A stretch of 64,000 bases of DNA from NCBI GenBank assembly GCA_945904015.1, contig CAMDPK010000010.1:1-64000 (forward strand). The letters are read 5' to 3'. Shown here piece after piece: positions 34,305-42,248 of this stretch. Every line of letters begins with the position of its first letter. Within the stretch, counting starts at the first letter, position 1. Both the position numbers and the translations under genes were made by a program. The stretch comes from Candidatus Kuenenia stuttgartensis. GTDB taxonomy: Bacteria; Planctomycetota; Planctomycetia; Planctomycetales; Planctomycetaceae. Below the pieces are notes generated by a model. That model did no database searches, was not told where the DNA came from, and worked only from the letters and a program-made list of their open reading frames with translations.

Positions 34305-35357
34305 ATGACAAACAACGCTCAACCGCAGCCGCCGTTTTTCATCGGCGTGGACGTCGGCGGGACCACGATCAAAGTCGGAGTCGTCGATGACAACGGTCGC
34401 TCGCTGTCGAAGTGCGTAGTCCCGACCGAAGCGAAGCAGCCGCCTGACGTCGGCATGGCGAATCTCGAACGCTGCGTGCGCGATGCGGTGCAGCAATCCG
34501 GCATGACGATGGACGACATGCACTCGGTCGGCTTGGCGACTCCCGGCACAATGGACATCGCAGCCGGGATGCTGCTGACGCCCGGCAACTTGCCGGCGTG
34601 GCACGGATTCCAGATTCTTCAGCACGTTCAGAATCGGTTGCAGAAGCCGACTGTCTTGCAGAACGATGCCAGCGCCGCCGCGTTCGGCGAGTTCTGGGTC
34701 GGCACCGCTCACGACGCCCCCAGCACAGTAATGTGGACGCTCGGCACCGGCGTCGGCTGTGGGATCATCATTCACGACGTCATCATCGAAGGTCAGCATT
34801 CACACGGCGGCGAGAGCGGCCACATGATCGTGCAAATGGACGGCGGCCGACGCAACGTCGATGGTCGCTTTGGTTCGTTGGAAGCCTATTGCTCCGCGAC
34901 CGCGCTCGTAAAACGCTGCTGCGAAGCGATCGAAGCTGGTGCAGATTCGTCCTTGAGAGCGTTGCTGGATGCGGGTCAAGAATTCACCGCCAAGTCGATC
35001 GCCGATGCCGCCGAAACGGGCGACGAACTCGCCGATCGGCTGGTGATGGACACGGCTCGCATCCTCGGAGTCGCGACCGTCTCGATCATGCACACGATCG
35101 ACCCCAGCATGATCCTGATCGGTGGAGCCATGACCTTCGGCCGCCACGACAACATCATCGGCCGCCGGTTCCTGCAACGGGTCAAAGACGAAGTCCACGC
35201 CCGCGCGTTCCCGATCCCAGCCGCGAAAACTCGCATCGACTACGCCAGTCTCGGCGGAGACGCCGGCTACATCGGAGCTGCCGGCTGTGCTCGGCAACGC
35301 TTCACCGGCAAGACGCCGTCGGGGGCAACCGCCGAACAGCACGCTTATCCGTGCTGA
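34305..35357 (+). CDS. ROK-family sugar kinase lacking the zinc cysteines
   Basis: A 350-residue ROK protein, probably glucokinase-like. Phosphate-binding motif 'FIGVDVGGTTIKVGVVDDNG' is at the N-terminus, the catalytic Asp in 'VLQNDASAAAFGEFW', and 'LGTGVGCGIIIHDVIIEGQHSHGGESGHM' contains the conserved His. The usual CxCGxxGC zinc motif is replaced by 'RNVDGRFGSLEAYCS': the fold is continuous but the cysteines are gone. The family transfers phosphate from ATP to hexoses or N-acetylhexosamines; the substrate is not clear. The ATG at 34305 is chosen because the fold starts there. Convergent with DUF1501 copy 3. Confidence 0.88.
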   Translation: MTNNAQPQPPFFIGVDVGGTTIKVGVVDDNGRSLSKCVVPTEAKQPPDVGMANLERCVRDAVQQSGMTMDDMHSVGLATPGTMDIAAGMLLTPGNLPAWHGFQILQHVQNRLQKPTVLQNDASAAAFGEFWVGTAHDAPSTVMWTLGTGVGCGIIIHDVIIEGQHSHGGESGHMIVQMDGGRRNVDGRFGSLEAYCSATALVKRCCEAIEAGADSSLRALLDAGQEFTAKSIADAAETGDELADRLVMDTARILGVATVSIMHTIDPSMILIGGAMTFGRHDNIIGRRFLQRVKDEVHARAFPIPAAKTRIDYASLGGDAGYIGAAGCARQRFTGKTPSGATAEQHAYPC

Positions 35358-35362
35358 ACTTC

Positions 35363-35416
35363 GTGGAGCACGTTTTCAACGTGCTCTGATTCGGGCACGT
35401 TGAAAACGTACCCCAC
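35363..35416. repeat. Palindromic repeat family D, copy 2
   Basis: Arms 35363-35386 (GGAGCACGTTTTCAACGTGC core) and 35393-35416 (GGGCACGTTGAAAACGTACC) pair with a few mismatches. The repeat occupies the 63-bp gap between convergent genes ending at 35357 and 35421. Confidence 0.82.
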
Positions 35417-35420
35417 GTCG

Positions 35421-36830
35421 TCATGCCAGCAACTCTTCCACGATCTTCGCGTGCGTCACTTCGGCATCGGTCAAGCTCGCTTCGCGTCCCTCGTGCGGAT
35501 ACGTCAGCGATTCGTGTTCGATTCCAAGCTGTTGCAGCAGCGTCGCGTGCAGGTCATGCACGTTGACGACCTTCTCGACCGACTCGTAGCTGAAGTCGTC
35601 GGTCGCTCCGTGGACGTAGCCGGCTTTGAAGCCTCCGCCAGCCAGCCACAACGAAAACGCACGGCGGTTGTGATCACGGCCGTCGGGGCCTTGCGACACC
35701 GGCAGCCGTCCAAACTCTCCGGTCCAAAGCACAATCGTCTCGTCGAGCAATCCGCGCTGTTTCAAATCTTGCACCAACGCGGCGCTCGGCTGATCGGTGC
35801 GAGCGGTCAGCCCCTTCAAGCTTTCGGCGTTCTTGCTGTGCGTGTCCCACGGCTGACCGGCCATGAAGAGCTGCACGAATCGCACCCCCCGCTCGATCAG
35901 CCGCCGAGCGATCAGGCAGCGTGTGCCGTATTCGTCGGTCGCCGGTTGCCCGATGCCGTACATCGCCTTCGTCGCTTCCGTCTCTTGCGAGAGGTCGAGC
36001 ACGTCGGGCACGGCGACTTGCATCCGCGCAGCGGTCTCGAAGTTCGCGATCCGCGCGGCGAGTTCGCTGTTCTCCGGGTGACGCTTGAGGTGCGTGCGAT
36101 TCAGCTCGTCGAGGAACCGCAGTTGATTCTTGCGAGCCTGCGGCGAGACACCGTCGGGCGTTTGCAGATTCAGCACCGGCGACTTGCCAGAACGAAATAC
36201 CGTCCCCTGATAAACCGCCGGCAGCCAGCCGCTGGTCCAATTCTTCTCGCCATCGACCGGCAGGCCGCCTGGATCGGAGAGCACGACGTACCCCGGCAGG
36301 TTTTCGTTCTCGGTGCCGAGCGCGTAGATCGTCCACGCTCCGATCGTCGGCAGTCCCGACAGAAACTTGCCGCTGTGAATCAACCGCAACGCCGATTCGT
36401 GATCGACCGACTCGGTGCTCATCGAGCGGATCAGCGTGATGTCGTCCGCGATCCGCGCCGTGTGCGGCAGCAGTTCCGACAGGACCATGCCGCTCTCACC
36501 GCAGTTGCGGAACGAATACGGTGAACCCAAGACGTTCCCGACCTGCTTGTCAAAGTGCGTTTCGAGTTGGCCGGCCGGATACGGCTTGCCATGAAACTTC
36601 TGCAACGCCGGCTTCGGATCGAAAAGATCCATCTGGCTCGGCCCACCGTGCTGAAACAGACAGATCATCGCCTTGGCCTGCGGCCGCTGATTCGGCTCGG
36701 CCACTGCGCCTCGAACCGATCGCGAATCCGCGAGCATCGACGCGAGCGCCAAACTGCCGATCCCGCCCGCAGATCGGCCGAGGAATGTGCGGCGAGTCAA
36801 TTCGGCAATGGTTGAGTAGATCGGGGGCAT
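35421..36830 (-). CDS. DUF1501 exported protein (copy 3)
   Basis: A 469-residue DUF1501 protein with a Tat signal ('ELTRRTFLGRSAGGIGSLALASML'). Core: 'AMICLFQHGGPSQMDLFDPKPAL', 'SELLPHTARIADDITLIRSM', 'RRLIERGVRFVQLFMAGQPWDTHSKN', 'DETIVLWTGEFGRLPVSQ-GPDGRDHNRRAFSLWLAGGGF' and 'VHDLHATLLQQLGI'. The 'FQHGGPSQMDLFDPKP' subtype is shared with the fragment at the end of the window, so these two are closer to each other than to copies 1, 2 and 4. The start at 36830 (MPPIYST) gives the usual short head before the RR motif. It has no PSD1 neighbour; it is divergent from a Tat protein gene. Confidence 0.9.
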   Translation of the reverse strand: MPPIYSTIAELTRRTFLGRSAGGIGSLALASMLADSRSVRGAVAEPNQRPQAKAMICLFQHGGPSQMDLFDPKPALQKFHGKPYPAGQLETHFDKQVGNVLGSPYSFRNCGESGMVLSELLPHTARIADDITLIRSMSTESVDHESALRLIHSGKFLSGLPTIGAWTIYALGTENENLPGYVVLSDPGGLPVDGEKNWTSGWLPAVYQGTVFRSGKSPVLNLQTPDGVSPQARKNQLRFLDELNRTHLKRHPENSELAARIANFETAARMQVAVPDVLDLSQETEATKAMYGIGQPATDEYGTRCLIARRLIERGVRFVQLFMAGQPWDTHSKNAESLKGLTARTDQPSAALVQDLKQRGLLDETIVLWTGEFGRLPVSQGPDGRDHNRRAFSLWLAGGGFKAGYVHGATDDFSYESVEKVVNVHDLHATLLQQLGIEHESLTYPHEGREASLTDAEVTHAKIVEELLA

Positions 36831-36901
36831 GTCGGTCTCCCAGAACTGCAAAATCGCGAGGCCACGATACCATATCGGCCAAGCACTTCGGGAGCCTCAT
36901 C

Positions 36902-38314
36902 ATGTTCGATTCGACTCTGACCCGCCGAGATCTCTTGCGAGCCGGCACGGCCGGACTGCTCGCGTCCGCGATTCCCATTCTTGGCCGCATGCCGCTGTTC
37001 GCTCAAGAGCGCGGCGAGCGCCCGATGCAATCCGACGATGTGAAGATTGTCACTCCGCGCGGCCGAGTCCCCATCAGCTTCATCATCGACGATTCGACCT
37101 GCCTCGCGAACCTCGCGTATTTTGGCATCCCGCATTTCGCCGAGGTCTATCCCGACCGCTATCGCCAGGACTGGGGCAAGCTGCCCAAAGAAATTCCCGA
37201 TTCGTTCGTCCGCAAGTTTGGCGAGTGGTCCCGCGAGCACGGCATCAAAGGCAAATACAGCATCGTGCCGTACCCGGCCTGCATCGGCCGCGTCGATCAG
37301 AAGCTGCCCGATTGGTCGAAGCAGCAACTCGAAGAGAGCCTCAAGCTGGTCCGCGAGTTCATGACCGTCGATTGGGATATCCACCCGGAGATGGTCACGC
37401 ACACGTTTGCCATCGACATCAAAACCGGCAAGCCGTATCCCGACCGCACCGAAGACTTCCTGGAGAACACCGGCTTCAGCCTCGGCAAGAACGCCGACCA
37501 GCTCGCCGAGTACATCGCGTACGCGCTCCGCATTCTCAAGAACGTCGGCTTGCCGTGCGAAGGAGTCACGACACCCGGCGGCTTCGGCAACAAGGTTCGC
37601 GATGCGCTCTCGCGCGGCACGATGATGGCCGTTCGCGACATCTACAAAGCCGAGATTCCGCATTACTTTCGGCATCTCTTCACCGGCGAGGAAAGCGTCG
37701 CTCCGCGCGTCGAGTTCGCCAGTGGGATCGACACCGACGATCCGAAGTGTTGCGTGTCAATCATCGGCTGCACCGGCGATTGGTTCGGCGGCTGGGACGG
37801 TTTGACTCCCGGCACCGTCGATCAATTCATCACCGAAGATCTGGAATCCGGCCGCATGGTTGACGTCATCGAACGAGGCGACGAGCCGGCCATCATGGTC
37901 TGTCACTGGCCCGGGCTGTACTACAACGGCGACGAGACCGGCTTCGCGATCTTTCAAGACGTCGTCCGCCGCCTGCACCGCCGCTACGACAATTTGCACT
38001 GGATGAAGCTCAGCGAAATCTCCCGCTACTGGGCCGCAAAAGCACTGACTCGCATCGAACGCAAAGAGGATTCCGTGGTCCTCCGCAGCCCGTTCGCCTG
38101 CCCCGATTTCACGTTCGAGATCGAACTCCCCGCCAGTCGCCTGATCCACGCGAAGACCATCGGCTCCGGCAGGTCGCGTTCGCATCCGATCCCAATGAAA
38201 CAAATCGTCCGCTCACTCGACCTCGAATCGGGCGAATGGGTCCACGACGACGAAGTCGCCCGCATCTGCTTGAACCTGCCGAAACGCGAAGATGTCGTCG
38301 TGTCGTGGGAGTGA
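36902..38314 (+). CDS. Tat-exported polysaccharide-deacetylase-like protein
   Basis: A 470-residue exported protein with a Tat signal ('STLTRRDLLRAGTAGLLASAIPIL'). The mature part begins with 'VPISFIIDDSTCLANLAYFGIPHFAE', reminiscent of the NodB-type 'FTFDDG' strand of polysaccharide deacetylases; later come 'KYSIVPYPACIGRVDQ', 'DIHPEMVTHTFAID' and 'PAIMVCHWPGLYYNGDETG'. I infer a deacetylase/glycosidase-like barrel acting on a carbohydrate, but the metal triad is not clear. It shares a 71-bp divergent region with DUF1501 copy 3 and is followed after 50 bp by a Uma2 gene. Confidence 0.7.
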   Translation: MFDSTLTRRDLLRAGTAGLLASAIPILGRMPLFAQERGERPMQSDDVKIVTPRGRVPISFIIDDSTCLANLAYFGIPHFAEVYPDRYRQDWGKLPKEIPDSFVRKFGEWSREHGIKGKYSIVPYPACIGRVDQKLPDWSKQQLEESLKLVREFMTVDWDIHPEMVTHTFAIDIKTGKPYPDRTEDFLENTGFSLGKNADQLAEYIAYALRILKNVGLPCEGVTTPGGFGNKVRDALSRGTMMAVRDIYKAEIPHYFRHLFTGEESVAPRVEFASGIDTDDPKCCVSIIGCTGDWFGGWDGLTPGTVDQFITEDLESGRMVDVIERGDEPAIMVCHWPGLYYNGDETGFAIFQDVVRRLHRRYDNLHWMKLSEISRYWAAKALTRIERKEDSVVLRSPFACPDFTFEIELPASRLIHAKTIGSGRSRSHPIPMKQIVRSLDLESGEWVHDDEVARICLNLPKREDVVVSWE

Positions 38315-38364
38315 CCCTTCAATTAGACTCTGCTCCACCTTCGACCGATCTCAGGAAACTTCTC

Positions 38365-39009
38365 ATGCCTTCCGCATTCGCCGAACCACGCACGCTCGAT
38401 GACCTGCTGGACGAACTCGGCGGCGTTAGCCCGAAACGGATTCGCTTGAATCCGCCACCGGGACGAGCCACCGAGAAAGACGTCATTCGCCTCGAAGCGA
38501 AAGAAGACCGGCTGTACGAACTCGTCGATGGCGTGTTGGTGGAGAAAGTCATGGGAGCCAAAGAGTCGTTCATCGCGAGCATTTTGATTCATCGGCTTTG
38601 GAGTTTTCTCGAAGGCAAAGAACTTGGAGCGGTCCTTGGCGAGGCGGGGATGCTGCGTCTTCGCCCGCGTTTGGTCCGCATTCCCGATGTGTCGTTCATT
38701 TCGTGGGACCAGATTCCTGGAAATGAATTCCCATCCGAACCCATTCCCAACCTCTATCCCGATCTTGCGGTTGAAGTTCTCAGTCGCAGCAACACACTTG
38801 GCGAGATGACTCTCAAGATCGGCGAGTATTTTGAAGCCGGTACTCGCTTGGTTTGGATCATCGATCCCGCGACACACACCGCCGAAGTTTACACCGCTCC
38901 CGACGAATGCCGTCGCCTGAAGGCCACGCAATCCCTCGACGGCGGCGACGTCCTCCGCGGCTTCAAACTGCCGCTGAAGGAACTGTTCGCGACGAAGCGG
39001 AAGCGATGA
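38365..39009 (+). CDS. Uma2-family PD-(D/E)xK endonuclease-like protein (copy 1)
   Basis: A 214-residue Uma2 (DUF820) protein. The nuclease-type core is intact: 'YPDLAVEVLSRSNTLGEMTLKIGEYFEAGTRLVWIID', with the Asp, Glu and Lys expected of the PD-(D/E)xK fold. These proteins are common in cyanobacteria and planctomycetes and are often called putative restriction endonucleases; the biological role is unknown. AGGA upstream supports the ATG at 38365. The frame is open upstream through the end of the previous gene, so a longer form is possible but unlikely. Confidence 0.82.
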   Translation: MPSAFAEPRTLDDLLDELGGVSPKRIRLNPPPGRATEKDVIRLEAKEDRLYELVDGVLVEKVMGAKESFIASILIHRLWSFLEGKELGAVLGEAGMLRLRPRLVRIPDVSFISWDQIPGNEFPSEPIPNLYPDLAVEVLSRSNTLGEMTLKIGEYFEAGTRLVWIIDPATHTAEVYTAPDECRRLKATQSLDGGDVLRGFKLPLKELFATKRKR

Positions 39010-39021
39010 CAACCAACCGAG

Positions 39022-39222
39022 TCAGGACTCTGGAATAAGTCGAGTCACACTGATTGCGAACAGCGCAATGCAGATGAAAATCGCAGTAACAACCGCAAAC
39101 AGCGCCAGTCCGTCTCGAATTGGGCGATCACCGAAATGCGAGATTCTGATCGGACGAAAACGAAACAAAGCCCAAACGATACCGGCCAAGATGATCAACT
39201 CGAATGGAACCGACCCGAACAT
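39022..39222 (-). CDS. Small two-helix membrane protein
   Basis: A 66-residue protein with two membrane helices: 'FELIILAGIVWALFRF' (about 7-22) and 'GLALFAVVTAIFICIALFAISVT' (about 38-60), separated by a basic loop 'RPIRISHFGDRPIRD'. GAAGGAAG lies about 9 nt before the ATG at 39222. The start is 14 bp after the stop of DUF1501 copy 4, so it is probably co-transcribed with it. The function is unknown. Confidence 0.65.
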   Translation of the reverse strand: MFGSVPFELIILAGIVWALFRFRPIRISHFGDRPIRDGLALFAVVTAIFICIALFAISVTRLIPES

Positions 39223-39236
39223 GGAGTATTCTTCCT

Positions 39237-40655
39237 TCACGCTCGTACGAGTTCCGGAATCGCTCGCCCGCCCTGCATGATCGGTACTGGCCGGCCCGCG
39301 AAGTTGCGGAGTTGGACGTCCTCGGCGTCGATGCCGAGGTGTCGATAAAGCGTCGCGAGAAAATCCCAAGTGGTAGTTCGGCGTTCGGTGACGTATTCGC
39401 CGCGGGGGTCGGTCGAGCCGATGACTTGGCCGCCTCGCAGGCCGCCGCCGGAGAACAGAATGCTGGTCGCGCTGGGCCAGTGGTCGCGGCCGGGTTGAGT
39501 CGTGCCGGCGGGGGCGCTGCCGATCCCTTCGCCGGTGCTCGGTTGATAATTGATCTTCGGAGTACGACCGAACTCGCCGGTGACGACCAGCAGCACGCGG
39601 TCGGAGAGGCCGCGCTCGTGCAAGTCGGAGATCAGCGCGGCGACTGCTTGATCGAAGAACTGGCAGCGATACTTCATCGCCTCGAAGCAATTGTGGTTGA
39701 CGGCGTGATCGTCCCAATTGCCGACTCGGCCGCACAGCGCGCCGTCGCACTGTGTCGTGACGAGATCGACGCCAGCCTCAACCAGTCGCCGGCACATCAG
39801 CATCCGCTGGCCCCAGGTGTTGCGGCCGTAGCGGTCGCGCGTCTGCGGGTCTTCCTGGCCGATGTCAAACGCGGCCTTCGTGGCGCTGCCGGTGAGCACG
39901 TTCCAGGCTTGCTCTTCAAACGTGTCGAACGCCCGCATGAGTTGCCGCTGATCGACCTCGCGGCGGAACGAATCGAAATCACGTCGCAAGTCGATGCGTG
40001 ATCGCAGCCGCCCAACCGCGTCCGGCATGAGCCCGATGTTCGGCACCTCGAACGTCGGCAAGTTTGGATCGCCGAAGACTCCGAACGGTTCGAACGCCGG
40101 GCCAAGATACGCGGCTCCGCTGTAATTCACCGGCGGCACACCGACGTAGTTCGGCAGGTCGCGCGTCGGATTGCCTCGCAGGTGATTCGCGATCGAAAAC
40201 AAATCCGGGTCGTCCGGCTTGAGCTTCAGTTCGAGCACCGGGTGCCCGGTCAACAACTGGTGCGTCCCCTGCTGGTGACAAAATCCCGAATGCACAACCG
40301 ATCGCAGAATCGAAAACTTGTCGGCGAGTTTCGCGTGCTGCGGCAGCAACTCGCACAGATCGAGTCCCGGCACGTCGGTCGCAATCGGGTTGTACGGCCC
40401 GCGATATTCCGACGGCGCTTTCGGTTTCGGATCGTAGGTCTCGATGTGACTGTGCCCGCCCGGAAGCCAGACGAGGATCAGCGCGGTTCGCTTGGCTCCG
40501 TTCGATTCAGCCGCAGCCCGTTGCCGCAGCAGCTCCGGCAAGGACAACGACGCGAATCCGGCGAGGCCCGCTCGAAGAAACTCGCGACGACGCAGCGGAT
40601 GCGAAAAACGTCGTTCAGCAGGCCGGTCATTCGAGTTCAATGCTGGCACTCCCAT
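39237..40655 (-). CDS. DUF1501 exported protein (copy 4)
   Basis: A 472-residue DUF1501 protein. The Tat signal 'PLRRREFLRAGLAGFASLSLPELL' follows a longer than usual head (about 25 residues). Core: 'ALILVWLPGGHSHIETYDPKP', 'ELLPQHAKLADKFSILRSV', 'CRRLVEAGVDLVTTQ', 'DRVLLVVTGEFGRTPKINY', 'GRDHWPSATSILFSGGGL' and 'WDFLATLYRHLGID'. The ATG at 40655 is chosen; a GTG at 40682 is an alternative. It is the third orphan copy within 8 kb and is followed by a small membrane protein gene. Confidence 0.9.
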   Translation of the reverse strand: MGVPALNSNDRPAERRFSHPLRRREFLRAGLAGFASLSLPELLRQRAAAESNGAKRTALILVWLPGGHSHIETYDPKPKAPSEYRGPYNPIATDVPGLDLCELLPQHAKLADKFSILRSVVHSGFCHQQGTHQLLTGHPVLELKLKPDDPDLFSIANHLRGNPTRDLPNYVGVPPVNYSGAAYLGPAFEPFGVFGDPNLPTFEVPNIGLMPDAVGRLRSRIDLRRDFDSFRREVDQRQLMRAFDTFEEQAWNVLTGSATKAAFDIGQEDPQTRDRYGRNTWGQRMLMCRRLVEAGVDLVTTQCDGALCGRVGNWDDHAVNHNCFEAMKYRCQFFDQAVAALISDLHERGLSDRVLLVVTGEFGRTPKINYQPSTGEGIGSAPAGTTQPGRDHWPSATSILFSGGGLRGGQVIGSTDPRGEYVTERRTTTWDFLATLYRHLGIDAEDVQLRNFAGRPVPIMQGGRAIPELVRA

Positions 40656-40783
40656 CAGAGGCGGACGGCGGGATTCTGACACGGATCAGCAGATGCCTCA
40701 AGCAGTTTGTTCGGCAAATGGAGACGCGGTCGTTACTCTGCCGACCCTTTCTGAATTCTCAAAGCCATTCCATGAGGTCTGTC

Positions 40784-42121
40784 ATGTCGAGAGTCATTGC
40801 CGGTTGGATGTTCGCAGCGGCGATATTGTTGGCGATGCCCGGAGCGTCGGACGCTCGCGCGGATGACGATGCGATCCCCACCGCGTTGCAAGATTACGTC
40901 AGCAAGCCGGACGATTCATTCGGTTGGAAGTTGATCGGCAAGTCGGAGCAAGCACTCGGCACGATCTACGATGTCGAACTGACCTCGCAGAAGTGGCAAG
41001 GTCTCGTCTGGAAGCACGTCTTCATGATTTACGAGCCGAAGACGCTGCGGCATCGTGAGCACGCGCTGCTGTTCATCACCGGCGGTGGGCATCTCAACAA
41101 GCCGAAGCCGGAAGAGCAGCAGATGGGGCTGATGCTGGCACAGTTGGCGGGTGCTCGCGTGGCGATGCTGCATCAGGTGCCGAATCAACCGCTGTTCGGC
41201 AATCGGGTCGAAGATGACCTCATCACCGAGACGTTGCTGAAATATCTCGAAACCGGCGACAAGAGTTGGCCGCTGTTGTTTCCGATGGTGAAGAGCGCGG
41301 TGCGAGGCATGGACGCGGTCGAGCAAATCGGACGCGATCAAAAATGGGATTCGCCGATCAAGTCGTTCGTCGTGACGGGAGCCTCGAAACGCGGATGGAC
41401 GACATGGCTGTCGGCCGTCGCCGACAAGCGAGTCGTCGGCATCGCGCCGATCGTGATCGACACGCTGAATTTTCAGAAGCAGATGGACTATCAGCTCGAA
41501 ACGTGGGGCAAGTACAGCGAACAGATCGTCGACTACGAGAGCAAAGGGTTGATCCAAAAGATGCGCGACGACCGCACCGCTCCGCTGTGGAGTTGGCTCG
41601 ACCCGCACACCTATCGCTCACAACTGACGCTGCCGAAGCTGATCATCAACGGGACCAATGATCGGTATTGGACGGTCGATGCGCTCAACAACTATTGGGA
41701 TGACCTCGCCGGGCCGAAGTTCATTCATTACGTGACGAATGCCGGGCACAACCTGAAGAACTCGCAGGGTGGCCGCGAAGCCGCGTTGGCGACGTTGGCC
41801 GTATTCTTCGAACACGTCGTTGCCAAACAACCGCTGCCGACGCTCGGCTGGACGCACGCGGATGGCGACGGAATCTGTCGGCTGACGATCACCTCGAAGC
41901 CCGAACCAATCTCCGTCCGCTTCTGGACGGCGGGATCGAGCACGAAGGATTTTCGAGAATCGAAATGGGAGTCGAAGACGCTGACCACGAAGCCCAACGG
42001 CGAATTCATCGGCGACGCCACCAAACCGGCCGGTGGCCACATCGCCCTGTTCGGAGACGCTCAGTTCGCAACTCCGACGGGAGCCATCTTCACGTTCAGC
42101 ACACAAATGCGCCGCGAGTGA
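40784..42121 (+). CDS. PqaA-like (PhoPQ-activated pathogenicity-related) exported hydrolase
   Basis: A 445-residue exported protein with a signal peptide ('VIAGWMFAAAILLAMPGASDARA'). The mature part has an alpha/beta-hydrolase look and matches the PhoPQ-regulated PqaA family: 'MIYEPKTLRHREHALLFITGGGHLNKP', the nucleophile elbow-like 'FVVTGASKRGWTTWLSAV', the acid segment 'LPKLIINGTNDRYWTVDALNNYWDDLAG' and a late His in 'VTNAGHNL'. In other bacteria PqaA is tied to polymyxin resistance, but the reaction is not known. GAGG lies 6 nt before the ATG at 40784, so that codon is preferred over ATG 40772. Convergent with the 776-aa gene. Confidence 0.85.
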   Translation: MSRVIAGWMFAAAILLAMPGASDARADDDAIPTALQDYVSKPDDSFGWKLIGKSEQALGTIYDVELTSQKWQGLVWKHVFMIYEPKTLRHREHALLFITGGGHLNKPKPEEQQMGLMLAQLAGARVAMLHQVPNQPLFGNRVEDDLITETLLKYLETGDKSWPLLFPMVKSAVRGMDAVEQIGRDQKWDSPIKSFVVTGASKRGWTTWLSAVADKRVVGIAPIVIDTLNFQKQMDYQLETWGKYSEQIVDYESKGLIQKMRDDRTAPLWSWLDPHTYRSQLTLPKLIINGTNDRYWTVDALNNYWDDLAGPKFIHYVTNAGHNLKNSQGGREAALATLAVFFEHVVAKQPLPTLGWTHADGDGICRLTITSKPEPISVRFWTAGSSTKDFRESKWESKTLTTKPNGEFIGDATKPAGGHIALFGDAQFATPTGAIFTFSTQMRRE

Positions 42122-42148
42122 GCGACGAAGCGATTTCAAAACCGAAAC

Positions 42149-42235
42149 ACCAGCACGACGCGCCAGCGAGTGGTGAACGCCGTCCGAGGATTGCGAGTCG
42201 TCTGTCCCGACCACTCGCTGGCGCGTCGTGCTGGT
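42149..42235. repeat. Palindromic repeat family B, copy 1 (likely bidirectional terminator)
   Basis: Perfect 25-bp arms 42149-42173 and 42211-42235 (core CAGCACGACGCGCCAGCGAG) have a 37-bp loop. It lies exactly between convergent genes ending at 42121 and 42249. Sister copies are at 48569-48637 and 50629-50696. Confidence 0.93.
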
Positions 42236-42248
42236 TGAGAAACTGCAG

